Shown here: piece by piece, positions 12,620-22,895 of the stretch | Numbering within the stretch: the stretch's first letter is position 1 | How the letters are laid out: each line of letters starts with the position of its first letter | Assembly (NCBI GenBank): GCA_019044685.2 | Contig: JAGTXX020000009.1 | Span: 1,798,001-1,862,000, forward strand | Reading direction: 5' to 3' | Source: Nannochloris sp. 'desiccata' | Lineage: Eukaryota; Chlorophyta; Trebouxiophyceae; Chlorellales; Chlorellaceae | DNA length: 64,000 nucleotides | Translations under genes and position numbers: made by a program | Notes under the pieces: model-generated | Database searches by the model: none | Told to the model about the DNA's origin: nothing | The model's input: the letters and a program-made list of their open reading frames with translations, nothing else

Positions 12620-13011
12620 AGTGTCTAAAGTATGCGTATCTATGGTTAATAACGAGACAATTGAATTTGTATGAAATGAGATAGCAGCCCCGATTCTAGA
12701 AATTTGCCATAAAAAGGCTTGATTATCAACAAAATCAAAATTGAATTTTTAAAAGATTTTTCTCCAGGCACTTTTTTGGCATATTTTATGGACAATGCTC
12801 GTATCTCTAAGCCATTTCTTGGGTGGAAAACATATTTCACATCATTACAAACCACTCTTACTAGCGAGAGGAGAATGGGGAGGATTCTATTAACTGTAAA
12901 AAGTTCATTTAAATCATCCCATGTAGCATAGCTTAAACTTTCCTGCGATTTTACTTATTAGACCGTTGCGCATTCATCCATACTATGATCCATTAGTGTA
13001 AACTCCGCGGA
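12620..13011. promoter_or_regulatory. Divergent promoter region, CxxC protein / rhodopsin kinase
   Basis: A 392 bp, A+T-rich gap lies between divergent start codons of a plastid protein and a photoreceptor kinase. No gene or clear motif found. Confidence 0.4.
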
Positions 13012-16000
13012 ATGAAAGATAAATCGGAAATGGAGCAGCCGGGTACGCCAAATGAGACTGAGCTCACAACAGTCGAAGGCAAACGCCTTGCTGCTGCAGC
13101 AAGCGACCGTGGCAAATCAACCTATTCTACGGCAATGATGATTGTCAGGTTAGTTACCACGGAGTTTATTTCAAAATGTCCCTTGTTTTCTGCGGTTTTA
13201 CCCGTGATTTGCAATTTCTTGGATGTGTTTTGACATCTCCTTTTTCACTTCAATTTTCTTCTGGAACACCACGCAGCTTCGGTACTCTTTCGTATTTATC
13301 ATGTACATTCTATCTTTGCCAGCAACATGCTCAAAATCTGGATTTGCAACAGGAATTCTATGATCAGGTCCCTGCCACCGTCTACCTCTGGCCAATGGTC
13401 GCCTTTGCCACAGCGATGATGCTTAATTTCCTATCCTGGATATTCGAGCTCCGTCCAGCACGTAAACAGTTGTCTACACTAGCGGTCTACATCTCCTTTG
13501 TAGCTTGCCTTTACGAATTTCTCGCTTGGAAACAAACTGCGCCAATTTTCATCACCGCTGCTGGCCGACCAAATTCGTTAATGCGATACGTTATGTGGGG
13601 TCATGCTACGCCTGCTATGCTCTACGCCTTGTCGTTGATCTCAGCCTTTTCTTCTAAAAGGGTAGCTATTGCTGTTGCTGTTGATGTATTTATGATTGCT
13701 ACTGCCATCCCGGGAGAGCTCATTCCTCATTGGTCTCGATGGATTTTCAATGTCGCATCCTGTCTTGTCTTCCCATATGTAGCTCATGAATTATGGTGCA
13801 TGTACGGTGATGCGATATATGGAGCGGGGGAGAGTGATCGTGCAGCTCAAGTTTCACTGAGAGCATTGCAATGTTTTACCGTCACGTTTTGGACATTATT
13901 TCCAGTCATTTGGCTATTAGTACAGCTGAATTGGATTACAATACGTACAGAAGAAGTTTTGTGGAGTATAGCTGATATTTCAGGCAAGATTTTCTTCTCT
14001 TCGTCGCTGTTACATGGAAATTTTATGACAATTGACTCTCGTCGGTTAATGGCAATGAGAGCGGTAGAAGAAGCAAATCGCAGCCGAGTGATCCAAGAAC
14101 TAAAGCAACTCGTAGAACAGAAAGAAGCATTTATTGCACTGATGTCACATGAGCTTAGGACACCATTAAATGGCATTATAGGCCTTAGTAATGCTTTATT
14201 AATGGATGTCTCGTCAGAGACTGAAATGGGCCGTACCCTAGCTACAATCCGCAACTCTGGCGCTCGTTTGTTGAATTTAATCAACGATATTTTAGACGCG
14301 GCTGCATTACGTAAAGGAAAACTCGTAGTGGGCCGTAATCGAGTCATGCTACAACATTGCGTTGATGACGTAATCGAGCTTACAGCTCCATTAGCAAAAC
14401 CTGGAGTTCGTTTATCTTCTAGAATCCCTACGGATATTCCCCCTGTACTTGGTGATGCCAGTAGATTAGTACAAATTTTGTACAATCTTGTGGGTAATGC
14501 TTGTAAATTTACTGAGCATGGGGAGATTTGGATTGGCGGGAGCATCTCGGAAAATAATGAAGAATTAATATTGGAGGTGCACGACACTGGAATTGGGATA
14601 CCGCATGAGAAGCTGGATGATATCTTCAGTCCATTTGAGCAAGTAGATATGAGTGCACGGAGACAGTATGGAGGCACTGGCTTGGGCCTAAACTTAGCAA
14701 AGCAACTCGTGGAGGCTCATGGTGGGAAAATATATGTTGCTTCAGAGCCTGGCAAAGGGTCAACATTTACTTTTACGTTGAAATTGTGGAAAGAAGGACA
14801 GATTGCATCACCAAGAGTGTCAACACAACGCAGATTTGCGTGGCAGCGGCCAAGTTTGGATTCAATTAGAAATTCAATAAATTCTACAAAGAACAACAAC
14901 AACGTAGATGGAGAACGCGGCAGCGGTGGTGGTGGTCTTGATGTTAATGGCGCTGCTGCTGCTGCTGAAGAGAAGTATATCACTATGAATGATGAAACAC
15001 AGCCTTTATTATCAGGAAACAGCAATGGAACAGCATCTCTTGTAGCACCTCCAGGAAACCTAGGAGCACATGTTGACGGTAAAAGTGGAGACTGCAGTAA
15101 GGAACGTGGTGATGCTGGAGGTGGTGGTGGTCAAGGCAATACTAATAGTAATGACCATACGACTACTATACCACGATCCCCTTCTGCAATGGACCTTATA
15201 TCACGTCTACACCACGACTCCGACCCAGGCAATATGCTCCAACGTCTTTCTTTAGATGCACAACTACGGAAATCGTACGAAAAAGAAAAGGATTTATCTC
15301 AAAAAGCGCCGCAGCAGTTGGACCCGACCACTGCTGCGGCTTCATTTTTGGGCGCGACTGCTCCTTTAAGACTGGACACAACTCCATCCGCTGAATCACC
15401 TTCCCGTGGATCTGGCAGCGGTGAAAGTACTCTACTTAATGGGGCTTCACCTTCGCCAGCATCACACCCATTACAATCAGGTCAAGGCGCAACAACCACA
15501 GGAAAAGCCGCCGCCGCCCAAGCCCTCGGTCAAGCGAATTGGCTGGTAGCCGCCGAAGAAGTCGCCAAAGCTGAACGTGCTGGAGCTGTGACTATTCTTT
15601 CCGTCGACGACGATCCAATTAATCAAATGGTTATTCAAGCTATGCTTCGTAGAGGTGGTTTTAAAGTCGTTACTGCAGGCGACGGCATGAAGGCGCTTGA
15701 ACTGTTGGGCCATGGCGTGGATACCTCTTGCCCACCAGATATGGTGTTATTGGATGTAATGATGCCCGGGATGAGTGGGTACGATGTCGTACGAACTATA
15801 CGATCACTCTACCCGGGTCTAATGATCCCAGTCATATTGGTCTCTGCAAATGGGCATGAAGATCAAGTAGTTGAGGGGTTGCAAGCGGGGGCGAATGATT
15901 ATATAACAAAGCCGTTTGGACAAAGGGAGCTGGTAGCGAGGATATTAACGCAGTTGAGGACGAAATCATTTGCTGAGACTGCTGCTGCCACGGGCAATGT

Positions 16001-16178
16001 TGGTGGTAGCGGTGTAGATGGTGGAAAGGAGGAGGGGTGTAGTAGTACTAGTGAAGGTGATGGTGGTGGTGGTGATGGTGACTCTACTGAGAGTAAGTCT
16101 TTAGAGGATGAGAATGCTGATTTGAGAGCTCAGGTAGCTGGGTTGCGTATCAAATTGGGCCACAGGGGTAGTATGTAG
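13012..16178 (+). CDS. Histidine-kinase rhodopsin (rhodopsin-HisKA-HATPase-REC)
   Basis: Exons 13012-13148 and 13277-16178 (intron 128 bp, codon split 2+1) give 1,012 aa. Residues about 75-300 form seven hydrophobic helices with microbial-rhodopsin signatures: RYVMWGHATPAML (helix 3), FWTLFPVIWLL (helix 6) and IADISGKIFF (helix 7), with Lys283 as the retinal Schiff-base lysine and Asp279 matching bacteriorhodopsin Asp212. Then come HisKA with MSHELRTPLNG (His337), HATPase with NLVGNACKFTE, HDTGIGIP and GGTGLGLNLAKQL, a 230-residue low-complexity linker, and a receiver domain (VDDDPIN; phospho-acceptor Asp872 in VLLDVMMPGMSGYDVV). This is the layout of green-algal HKR/chlamyopsin photoreceptors, but with no C-terminal cyclase. 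It likely signals light through a phosphorelay. Confidence 0.93.
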
Positions 16179-16909
16179 CACGGTTGTTTCTATAATAACC
16201 TAAACTTGTGGGTTTTATCCCGGGTACAAATCAGAACAAAATGAGTGTCTGGAGACACGTACACCCGGGTTCTTGCTGCACAATCTAGCAATTGTGGGCG
16301 AGTTAGCATATGCGCATTTATGTTTACCATTCACCACCGCTTATCAATAACAAAAGCAGAACGAAACCATTTTTCTCTTTATCTTTTTTTGTAGAGACAC
16401 AATTTTGATTCATCCTTTTTAGTTTTTCTTTCTTTGTTTTTAATGATGATCTGAATATACAAGTTGTATTTCTATTCTATTGAGCGTGCAATACCGTGCC
16501 CTTTTTAACTCAAGAACCTTTCGATTTTACTCCAACCCTAAGTATTTTACTTTTTACTTTCCTTAAATCTTATTTTATTTTTGTCCATGTTTATAGTTGT
16601 GCTTTTATAAGGAGTGTGTCTACTCCGGGTAGGGAACTCCAGTGCAGCGAGATCAACAGCGAGAGCGCTCGCTCGAGAGATTGGGAGTGTGGAAGAAAGA
16701 AAGAACAGATTCATATTGTAACACACTATTATTACACTATCCTATCTTAATGCATATCTTATATAAATAATTATTCATAAATATTCTTCGTTCGATTATA
16801 AAGATAAAAACTAGGAAATGCAGGGCCACACAACCACACAACCTAATATTTCTCATTTTTTTGTGACGGTACATTCTACTACGATAAAAACATTTGAACT
16901 CCCTATACT
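16179..16909. other. Convergent 3' intergenic region
   Basis: A 731 bp gap lies between the convergent rhodopsin-kinase and epimerase genes. It is T-rich on the plus strand with no convincing coding frame; the open frames within it have no family resemblance. It probably holds the two 3' UTRs. Confidence 0.4.
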
Positions 16910-18182
16910 TCATCTACCCCTCATTTCTCTTACGGCAGCCTTCACTTCCTCCCTCCTCTCCCGTGCAGGCTCGAAAACGTACTTGATCAACGACGTCTTG
17001 ATATCCATAACCTCTGGAAACTCCCTTTCAATTCTTTTTGTCTCCAACATATTATTTGAACGGGGCGCCACAATGACGTCGGCTTGTTCCTCCACGCTGA
17101 AATTTTTCCACACAAACTCGTCATCTACATACTCTTTATATAACTGAAGAATTTCATTGTGTGAAATAGCCCCAGGATTCGTGAAATTCAATACTCCTGT
17201 TAATCCTCTTTTTGCCATTTCGAGTGAAAGGGGTAACAACTCTGGCAACACCGTCATTGAATTTGGGATGTCGATGACTTTGTCATATTTGATAATCTTG
17301 GTAATGAAGTTACGTGGGTACAGAAGGTTGGCCACAATAGGCATACGCACACGTAAGGTCAATACGTTGGTATATTGACGTAATAAATCTTCGACAGCAG
17401 CCTTTGTGTGGGAGTAATACGAGCCTCTAAAATTGGCATCGTCTTCTTCGGTAAAGCCTTTGCCGCCGATAGGGTGGGCTTCGTCGTATGTGAAGATGCA
17501 TCCTGTGCCGTAGTAGGTCATGTGGATGTTGTTTTGGTGGCAAACATCGGCGAGATTAAGGCAGCCAATCACATTCGCACGAATAGTTTCAATCTGTTGC
17601 GAGGGAAGGAAAGACGGTGGCCGTAATGATTTTGTGTTTTTCATTTATTGGATGGAGTCGTTCTAGTATTATTAATTTAGCAGAGTACAGAGCTACTACT
17701 ATACAACGTGAACTGCACCGCTACAAAGCTATCATAGTTTCCCTACCTTGTGGCTTTCACACCAGTCTACATTGGGTCTCCCGGTGATGCCAGCAGCGCA
17801 GAGTACGTGTGTCGGGTTGACCTGTATTGATAGAGGGAAATAAGCAAGTAAGCGTTCGATGCAGGTATGGCATTGTTATGGTATACTCTCTGCATGCTAT
17901 CTATCTATGTAAATTCAAATTCTTCTACTTACTCTCGCTATGTCAGCGAGGATAGCGGCCCTATCCTCGAGGCGTGCAGTGCCATATTCCCATTTAGCTC
18001 CCTGTGATTTAAGGAGATCTCCTACGAGGCCACCAATCCATCCAGTTCTACCATATACTAGAAACACCTGTAAAAAAGGGGGGAGAAGGAGTCGAAGTGA
18101 GACGAATCGCTCTATTTGTTGCATCAACAAATTTATTAATTTTCTAGGTCATCACCTGTTCAGTGGTGCTTTCCACGGTCAT
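16910..18182 (-). CDS. UER1: UDP-4-keto-6-deoxyglucose 3,5-epimerase/4-reductase (UER1/NRS-ER type)
   Basis: Four exons, 18182-18156, 18067-17933, 17821-17747 and 17593-16910, all joined in phase 0, give 306 aa, matching the 300-residue plant UER1. The enzyme turns UDP-4-keto-6-deoxyglucose into UDP-L-rhamnose with NADPH, in the cytosol. The nucleotide-binding motif VYGRTGWIGGL is in exon 2, the SDR catalytic YxxxK is in GSYYSHTKAA, and the conserved block IPNSMTVLPELLPLSLEMAK plus VIVAPRSNN lies near the end. The upstream 4,6-dehydratase domain found in plant RHM fusions is absent, so another gene must supply the substrate. This is one of the few genes here with more than two exons. Confidence 0.93.
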
Positions 18183-18505
18183 CTTGGTGTTTGTGGGTGT
18201 TGGTAATGATGTCTAGGTATTAAAGTCAAGCGTGAACTGTACTGGCGGGTGGGTTATATTGAACAAAGTTCGTTGAAACGAGGAAAGCTGCAGCTGCGAA
18301 TAAGAAACTCTTCGAATAAATGGTCCTAAAAATGATAATAAAAGCGACAAAAAGGAGACTGTGCTAATTTTCATACATTGAGAATTTCGATATAGCCAGC
18401 GGCATCCATAATATCACTTTACACTCTTGTTTTTCCCGCAAACAAATCACAAGATTCTTCTCAAAACCAATCTACTTCTACTAATTTTCAACTAAAAGGT
18501 TGACT
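18183..18505. promoter_or_regulatory. Divergent promoter region, UER1 / CCHC protein
   Basis: A 323 bp gap between divergent start codons. Nothing specific was recognised. Confidence 0.35.
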
Positions 18506-19270
18506 ATGCCGGCTACTGTTTCTACACGAGGGGTGCTTAAGGCCTCAACAAACCGTGTGCGCACCAGCACGGCTTTACAAGGGTCTGCCATGTGGGAAAA
18601 TGTAATTGGAATCGTCAACGAAGAACGAGGCACCAATGCAGGTGTAGAAGCTTTAATCAATGCTCCTCAACGTGGAGGTGGCAATCACAACGCCAAGAAG
18701 GAAGCACGACGCGCTGCAGCTGCTGAGGCTGTCTTGGCAACTGGTGGATTTGATACCGCAATCACTAGCTACAACGAATTGCTCTCTCTGGCAAAATCGC
18801 AAGGCGCTATGGGCGAAGGAGCAACACGCGGAGCGTGCAAAGTCTGTGGACAGCTAGGCCACTTAACAAAACAGTGTAGAAATCAATTTTCAAAGTTTTA
18901 TCAAAATGACGATGGGCCATCAACGGCAGCAGGGGCAGCTGCTAATGCTGCAATTCCTTCTGCAGATGGTGGTAGACCTGCGTTAAGTGGTGATAGTTTA
19001 GAAAGTTTAGGTCGTGATAGTGATAAATTAAGCAGCGACAGCAGCAGTGGGAGTAGCAGCAGTGATAGTGATTCTGAAGAGGAGAGACGGCGGCGAAAAA
19101 AGAAAAAGGAAAAGAAGCGCAAAAGGGAGCGTGAACGTAAAGAGAAGAAACGCAGGCATAAGGAAAGGGATCATGGTGGACGCAGTAGTAGTGGTAAAGA
19201 TAAGAAGCATAAGAAAAGTAAGAGGCATCGTAGCAGAAGTAGATCTCCGAAGAGAGAGAGGCGTGACTAA
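18506..19270 (+). CDS. CCHC zinc-knuckle protein with Ser/Lys/Arg-rich tail
   Basis: Single exon of 254 aa from ATG 18506; the in-frame TTG at 18500 is not a likely start. Residues 111-124 (CKVCGQLGHLTKQC) form a CCHC zinc knuckle, a single-stranded nucleic-acid binding module. Before it the protein is Ala-rich and helical. After it comes an acidic Ser/Asp run and a strongly basic tail of Lys/Arg/Glu repeats ending in RSRSRSPKRE, an RS-like element. This combination resembles the SREK1IP1/ZCCHC10 type of small nuclear splicing-associated proteins, so a nuclear RNA-processing role is likely, though inferred. TGTAA is at 19331-19335. Confidence 0.8.
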   Translation: MPATVSTRGVLKASTNRVRTSTALQGSAMWENVIGIVNEERGTNAGVEALINAPQRGGGNHNAKKEARRAAAAEAVLATGGFDTAITSYNELLSLAKSQGAMGEGATRGACKVCGQLGHLTKQCRNQFSKFYQNDDGPSTAAGAAANAAIPSADGGRPALSGDSLESLGRDSDKLSSDSSSGSSSSDSDSEEERRRRKKKKEKKRKRERERKEKKRRHKERDHGGRSSSGKDKKHKKSKRHRSRSRSPKRERRD

Positions 19271-19707
19271 AATAAAGATTGGTTCTCGGTATTTTTTCGA
19301 TAATAATAATATTCTGATTTGTTTTTTGCCTGTAAAGTACTTTAGTTTTATATATAGAAATTGTTTACACACAATACATATCGACTCGGCTCAAAAAGGA
19401 AGGAAATTAAAGCAAATTGGAAAAGACAAGGAAACGTAGAATTTATGAGAGACGGCCAAATAAAGAAATCAAAAGTATGAAACTATTATATTTGAAAAAA
19501 CAAAAAGGGAATGATTGATTCGGCTTCAGGTCTTATGGGGAAATGAATGTGTATGCATATGGGGAAGTAAGAGGTATTCTTTTTTGTCTTATTTCATTCA
19601 AGAACAAACAAAGCGAGGATCTGATTCTTATTCTTTTCTATTAATGTCATGAATCAATCAAGCGTTTTTGTTAAACAAAAGCAAATGCAGAGACCATGTT
19701 CAACCGC
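19271..19707. other. Convergent 3' intergenic region
   Basis: A 437 bp gap between the convergent CCHC and LHC genes. It contains A+T-rich sequence and the TGTAA at 19331 but no supported gene. Confidence 0.35.
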
Positions 19708-20673
19708 TTAGTATGGGAGGAGGTTAGCCTCTTCCTTGGGGATGATGTTACGCTCAACAAGTTCACGCCAGATGGAGGAGTTCTTCTCGATATCTTCCTG
19801 AGCAGCAAAGGCAACAATAGCAACCATAGCCAAGCGGCCGTTGTTGAGCTCCCTGGTCTTCATGAGGTAAAGCTCGTCCTCATCTTCGGGGCAGAGACCC
19901 AAGGGATCGAAACCGAGGTCACCAGGGATATAAGAGTCCTGGATTTGGTCGATGTCCTTGGGGTCATTGTACCCACGAGAGATACGGAATCCTTCACAAA
20001 TACCAATTCCGATGAGGAGGACCTCCCAGAACTGAGAGAAGACAGTCTCAACAGCCTGGAAACGGCCGAAAGAGGAAACTCCACCGACACCGTTGAAAAG
20101 GGGATGCCATTCCTCAGCGACCACCTGCAAGAAAGAAGGGAGAAATAGGAGATTAGAAAGTAGATCTTGTTGATTTGTGAATGTGTGAAATTTATTTTGT
20201 CAAAATATAATTTGCAAGTACCACTTACCCAACCGAGAGCGGCAAGCATAGCAACACGTCCGTGGGTCAACTCAGCCTCGCGGTAACGCTTGGCCTCGGA
20301 GACAGTAAAGGTGGGGGAGTCAGTGAACTTGACGGGATCGAAGAAGCCCAAGGGAGCAGAGATTCCGGGGAGGGTAAGCATGTAGTCCTTGCCACCGGGG
20401 CTCTTGGAGGCAGTGGTCTGTAAAGAGAGAACCAAAGGCGAACTGGGTTAAAAAGTGCATTCTTTGTCGAAGCAAAGACCTAATACAATGGTGTGCATTG
20501 TGTGGTTGAAATGAGCTGTTGGGTGCAAATTACACCGCAGATCAGGGAGCACGCCCACGATCTTGTATTCTTACCTTGCCAGCAGCAGCAACAACCTGGC
20601 GGGTGGCCTTGGAAGCAACCTTGGTGTTAGCGCCAAAGGCGCACACAGTGCGCATGGTAGTAGTAGATGCCAT
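19708..20673 (-). CDS. LHCSR-like light-harvesting chlorophyll-binding protein
   Basis: Exons 20673-20575, 20417-20229 and 20124-19708, all in phase 0, give 234 aa. MASTTTMRTVCAFGANTKVA and following is a green-type transit peptide. The mature protein has three membrane helices: helix 1 with REAELTHGRVAMLAALGW, a middle helix in FWEVLLIGIGICEGF, and helix 3 with TRELNNGRLAMVAIVAFAAQ; the Glu/Arg and Asn residues are pigment ligands or salt bridges. LPGISAPLGFFDP before helix 1 and PGDLGFDPLGL before helix 3 resemble LHCSR/LI818 proteins, which act in photoprotective quenching, better than LHCII or LHCA. The C-terminus after helix 3 is short. A diverged Lhcx/Lhcf-type assignment cannot be excluded by eye. 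Confidence 0.88.
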
Positions 20674-21088
20674 CTTCGTGAGTGTGTGGAGCAAGCTAAG
20701 CTTGTTTCAAAATGACAAAAAAGTAAATATAGAATAGATTACAGATGAATGCACTAAGCAAGATGGCTTCTTATATGCGGACGCGATTCCATCATCAGCA
20801 CCAACCTCAGAAGTGGTGGAAAGAAAAAGAACATGCGGTGCTGGCAGATTTGAATCTGCAAGTACTTTTTCAAATGTAGTGCTTTTGCACATTGAAGAAC
20901 CTCTTGTCTGAAACTTATTCACTTGACCAGATACTTCTACAAGCCGCTTTACATTCTTTTATTTTTCAAAAAGATTCAATAAAAAGGAATATAGACAACC
21001 AGGGCATGTAGCAGCAAACCACCACCGCTGGCAACTTTTATTCTCTGTCAAAGGAACACAAAAATTCATACAATTTCCCTCCTCGGCT
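20674..21088. other. Intergenic region upstream of LHC gene
   Basis: A 415 bp gap between the LHC start and the end of the galactose mutarotase gene, both on the minus strand. It holds the LHC promoter and a perfect 7 bp inverted repeat at 20855-20870. No gene seen. Confidence 0.4.
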
Positions 21089-22324
21089 TTAGACACTATA
21101 AAACTCATACTCTACAACATGTCTATACTCTTCCCCAGGCTGTATCACAATATCAGGGAAATTCTTTTGATGTATCGCATCTGGCCACCCCTGAGTCTCC
21201 AAACACAATCCTGCATGTCTTTGATATGCCACTCCCTCTTTTCCACTAATCGTCCCATCCAAGAAATTGCCTGAATAGAACTGTAAACCAGGTGCAGTGG
21301 TATACAACCGCATACCACGACCACTCCCCGGGTCAATCAAAGTGGCAGCTAGTTTGGGTTCCTTATATGCCATGCCATGTTTAACTTTGTCCTTGGCATC
21401 TGGACCGAGGCCGAATAAAACAAAATTATGATCGTAGCCCTTGGGTTCATCCCCAGGGACCTCTTGAATACGTTCTCCTACTCTTCGAGGTATACCCTCA
21501 CTAAAAAAATCCATAGGAGAATTTTCGACAGGTAAGATTTCTCCTGTTGGGATTTGTACGTCATTGACGGGAGTATAATATTGAGCTACCAATTCAAGAG
21601 TGTGATTGAGAATATCTCCACTAGAATGGCCACCAAGATTGAAATATGTATGCTGGGCTAAGTTTATAGGGGTAGGAGCGTCAGTTGTAGCTTTCATTTC
21701 AACTTTTAGGGCATTACCACCGGTTAGAGTGTAGATAACGGTAGCAGCAACAGCTCCAGGAAAACCTTCGTCCCCATCAGGGCTGTGATATTGAAGCTCT
21801 ACAAATTGGCCATGGTCATTGTTCCCTTGGTCAGAGACCTCCCAGGTAACTCTAGAAAACCCTATGATACCTCCGTGAAGGCAGTTCGGGCCATTGTTGG
21901 CAGCGAGCTTATACGTTTTGCCGTTGAGCTCAAATTGAGCGTTGGCAATGCGGTTGGCAACACGTCCAACAAGAGCTCCAAAATAGGGGCTGGTGCCATC
22001 TTGGTAGGGCTCTTGTTCATCAAAGCCTAGAGCTACGTCAACTTGTTTCCCTTGAGGGTCAAGATCAGCTGGCAAGATGAGTTTTTGAATCACCGCACCT
22101 GTTTGGAGGATGCTGACCTCCATTCCATTCTCGTTTTTCAATACTATAGCTGGCATTTTTCTCTTATTACTATGTACCGCTATGCTTGTTGCTAAGAAAG
22201 GGTTGGCAGGGCCTTGGATAAAAACTGAAAGTAAAAGAATAGAAGCAAAGATCGCAGCTGCTCGCGACCAACGTTTGTCTGCGTCCTGAGGCTGAGCCCT
22301 GCAAAACAACCGGGATATAGTCAT
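21089..22324 (-). CDS. Aldose 1-epimerase (galactose mutarotase)
   Basis: Single exon, 411 aa from ATG 22324. A hydrophobic segment at residues about 22-45 (AAAIFASILLLSVFIQGPAN) suggests a signal anchor or targeting sequence in front of a full-length mutarotase domain. The family core is intact: FGALVGRVANRIANAQFELN, NCLHGGIIGFSRVTWE, NLAQHTYFNLGGH with the catalytic His, and CLETQGWPDAIHQKNFP with the catalytic Glu. It interconverts alpha and beta anomers of aldoses such as galactose and glucose. The extra membrane segment could place it in the secretory pathway or an organelle; this is unresolved. It is one of the few genes on the same strand as a neighbour (LHC). Confidence 0.92.
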   Translation of the reverse strand: MTISRLFCRAQPQDADKRWSRAAAIFASILLLSVFIQGPANPFLATSIAVHSNKRKMPAIVLKNENGMEVSILQTGAVIQKLILPADLDPQGKQVDVALGFDEQEPYQDGTSPYFGALVGRVANRIANAQFELNGKTYKLAANNGPNCLHGGIIGFSRVTWEVSDQGNNDHGQFVELQYHSPDGDEGFPGAVAATVIYTLTGGNALKVEMKATTDAPTPINLAQHTYFNLGGHSSGDILNHTLELVAQYYTPVNDVQIPTGEILPVENSPMDFFSEGIPRRVGERIQEVPGDEPKGYDHNFVLFGLGPDAKDKVKHGMAYKEPKLAATLIDPGSGRGMRLYTTAPGLQFYSGNFLDGTISGKEGVAYQRHAGLCLETQGWPDAIHQKNFPDIVIQPGEEYRHVVEYEFYSV

Positions 22325-22895
22325 CAACTAGTAAGATAATAGGGGAAAGCCTCGGAGGGATCCGATTACAAGACACGAGAGCTACTTTCCTTTGCTGTCG
22401 TCTGCCTGCGTCCCAAGGCGCCGACCTATTTCACTTCAGACAGGCTGGGTTTGTTGTTGAACTTCGCAATCTCTTGGGTGCTGATCACCCGTAACACTCA
22501 TTAAAGAGCTACGTTTTTCAAAAATAATGCTTCTTTCTACTCGAGTAAAAGAAAATGGATTTCTGAAAATTCACTGGCCACCGCAGGAAAAGGCACCCCT
22601 TAAGATATGTTAAAAAAGGCAGCTCTATCCCCAAGTTTGCTTGCATCCATATGCAAATCATTTGCTCATGCATATCATTACTGACCCAGACATGCAGATC
22701 ATCGTCTCAGGTTCTATTGTTTGGCGCAAAGAGTGAAAAGCACCGGATTTGTGTCGTCCTAGGTTGCATGGGTCTTCAAAAATGTCCCGACCTGTCCGCG
22801 TTAAGCCTCTTCAATACCTGCAATTTTTCCACTTCTCATCATTATTAAATCATTTTAGCTTCATCGCCAAACAAAGAAGGCGTTGCTACTCCATC
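22325..22895. promoter_or_regulatory. Divergent region, mutarotase / secreted protein
   Basis: A 571 bp gap between divergent start codons. Scattered short open frames without family resemblance; nothing else seen. Confidence 0.35.

Noticed and set aside
13012..13400. N-terminal membrane region of the hybrid kinase as an ethylene-receptor or 7TMR-DISM domain
   Set aside because: The helix 3 and helix 7 motifs with a conserved Lys and the Arg/Asp pair match microbial rhodopsins, and no ethylene-binding Cys/His pattern is present.
13847..14677. 276-codon minus-strand open frame inside the rhodopsin kinase
   Set aside because: Antisense to the kinase core; Ser/Ile/Thr-rich translation without any known motif. 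It is a by-product of codon bias on the other strand.
20848..20880. Sequence resembling a tRNA T-arm (GATTCAAATC on the minus strand)
   Set aside because: No matching D-arm, anticodon arm or 7 bp acceptor stem can be folded around it; it is only a short inverted repeat.
22651..22848. 65-codon plus-strand frame upstream of the secreted protein
   Set aside because: No resemblance, ends before the real start, and lies in the presumed 5' UTR/promoter.
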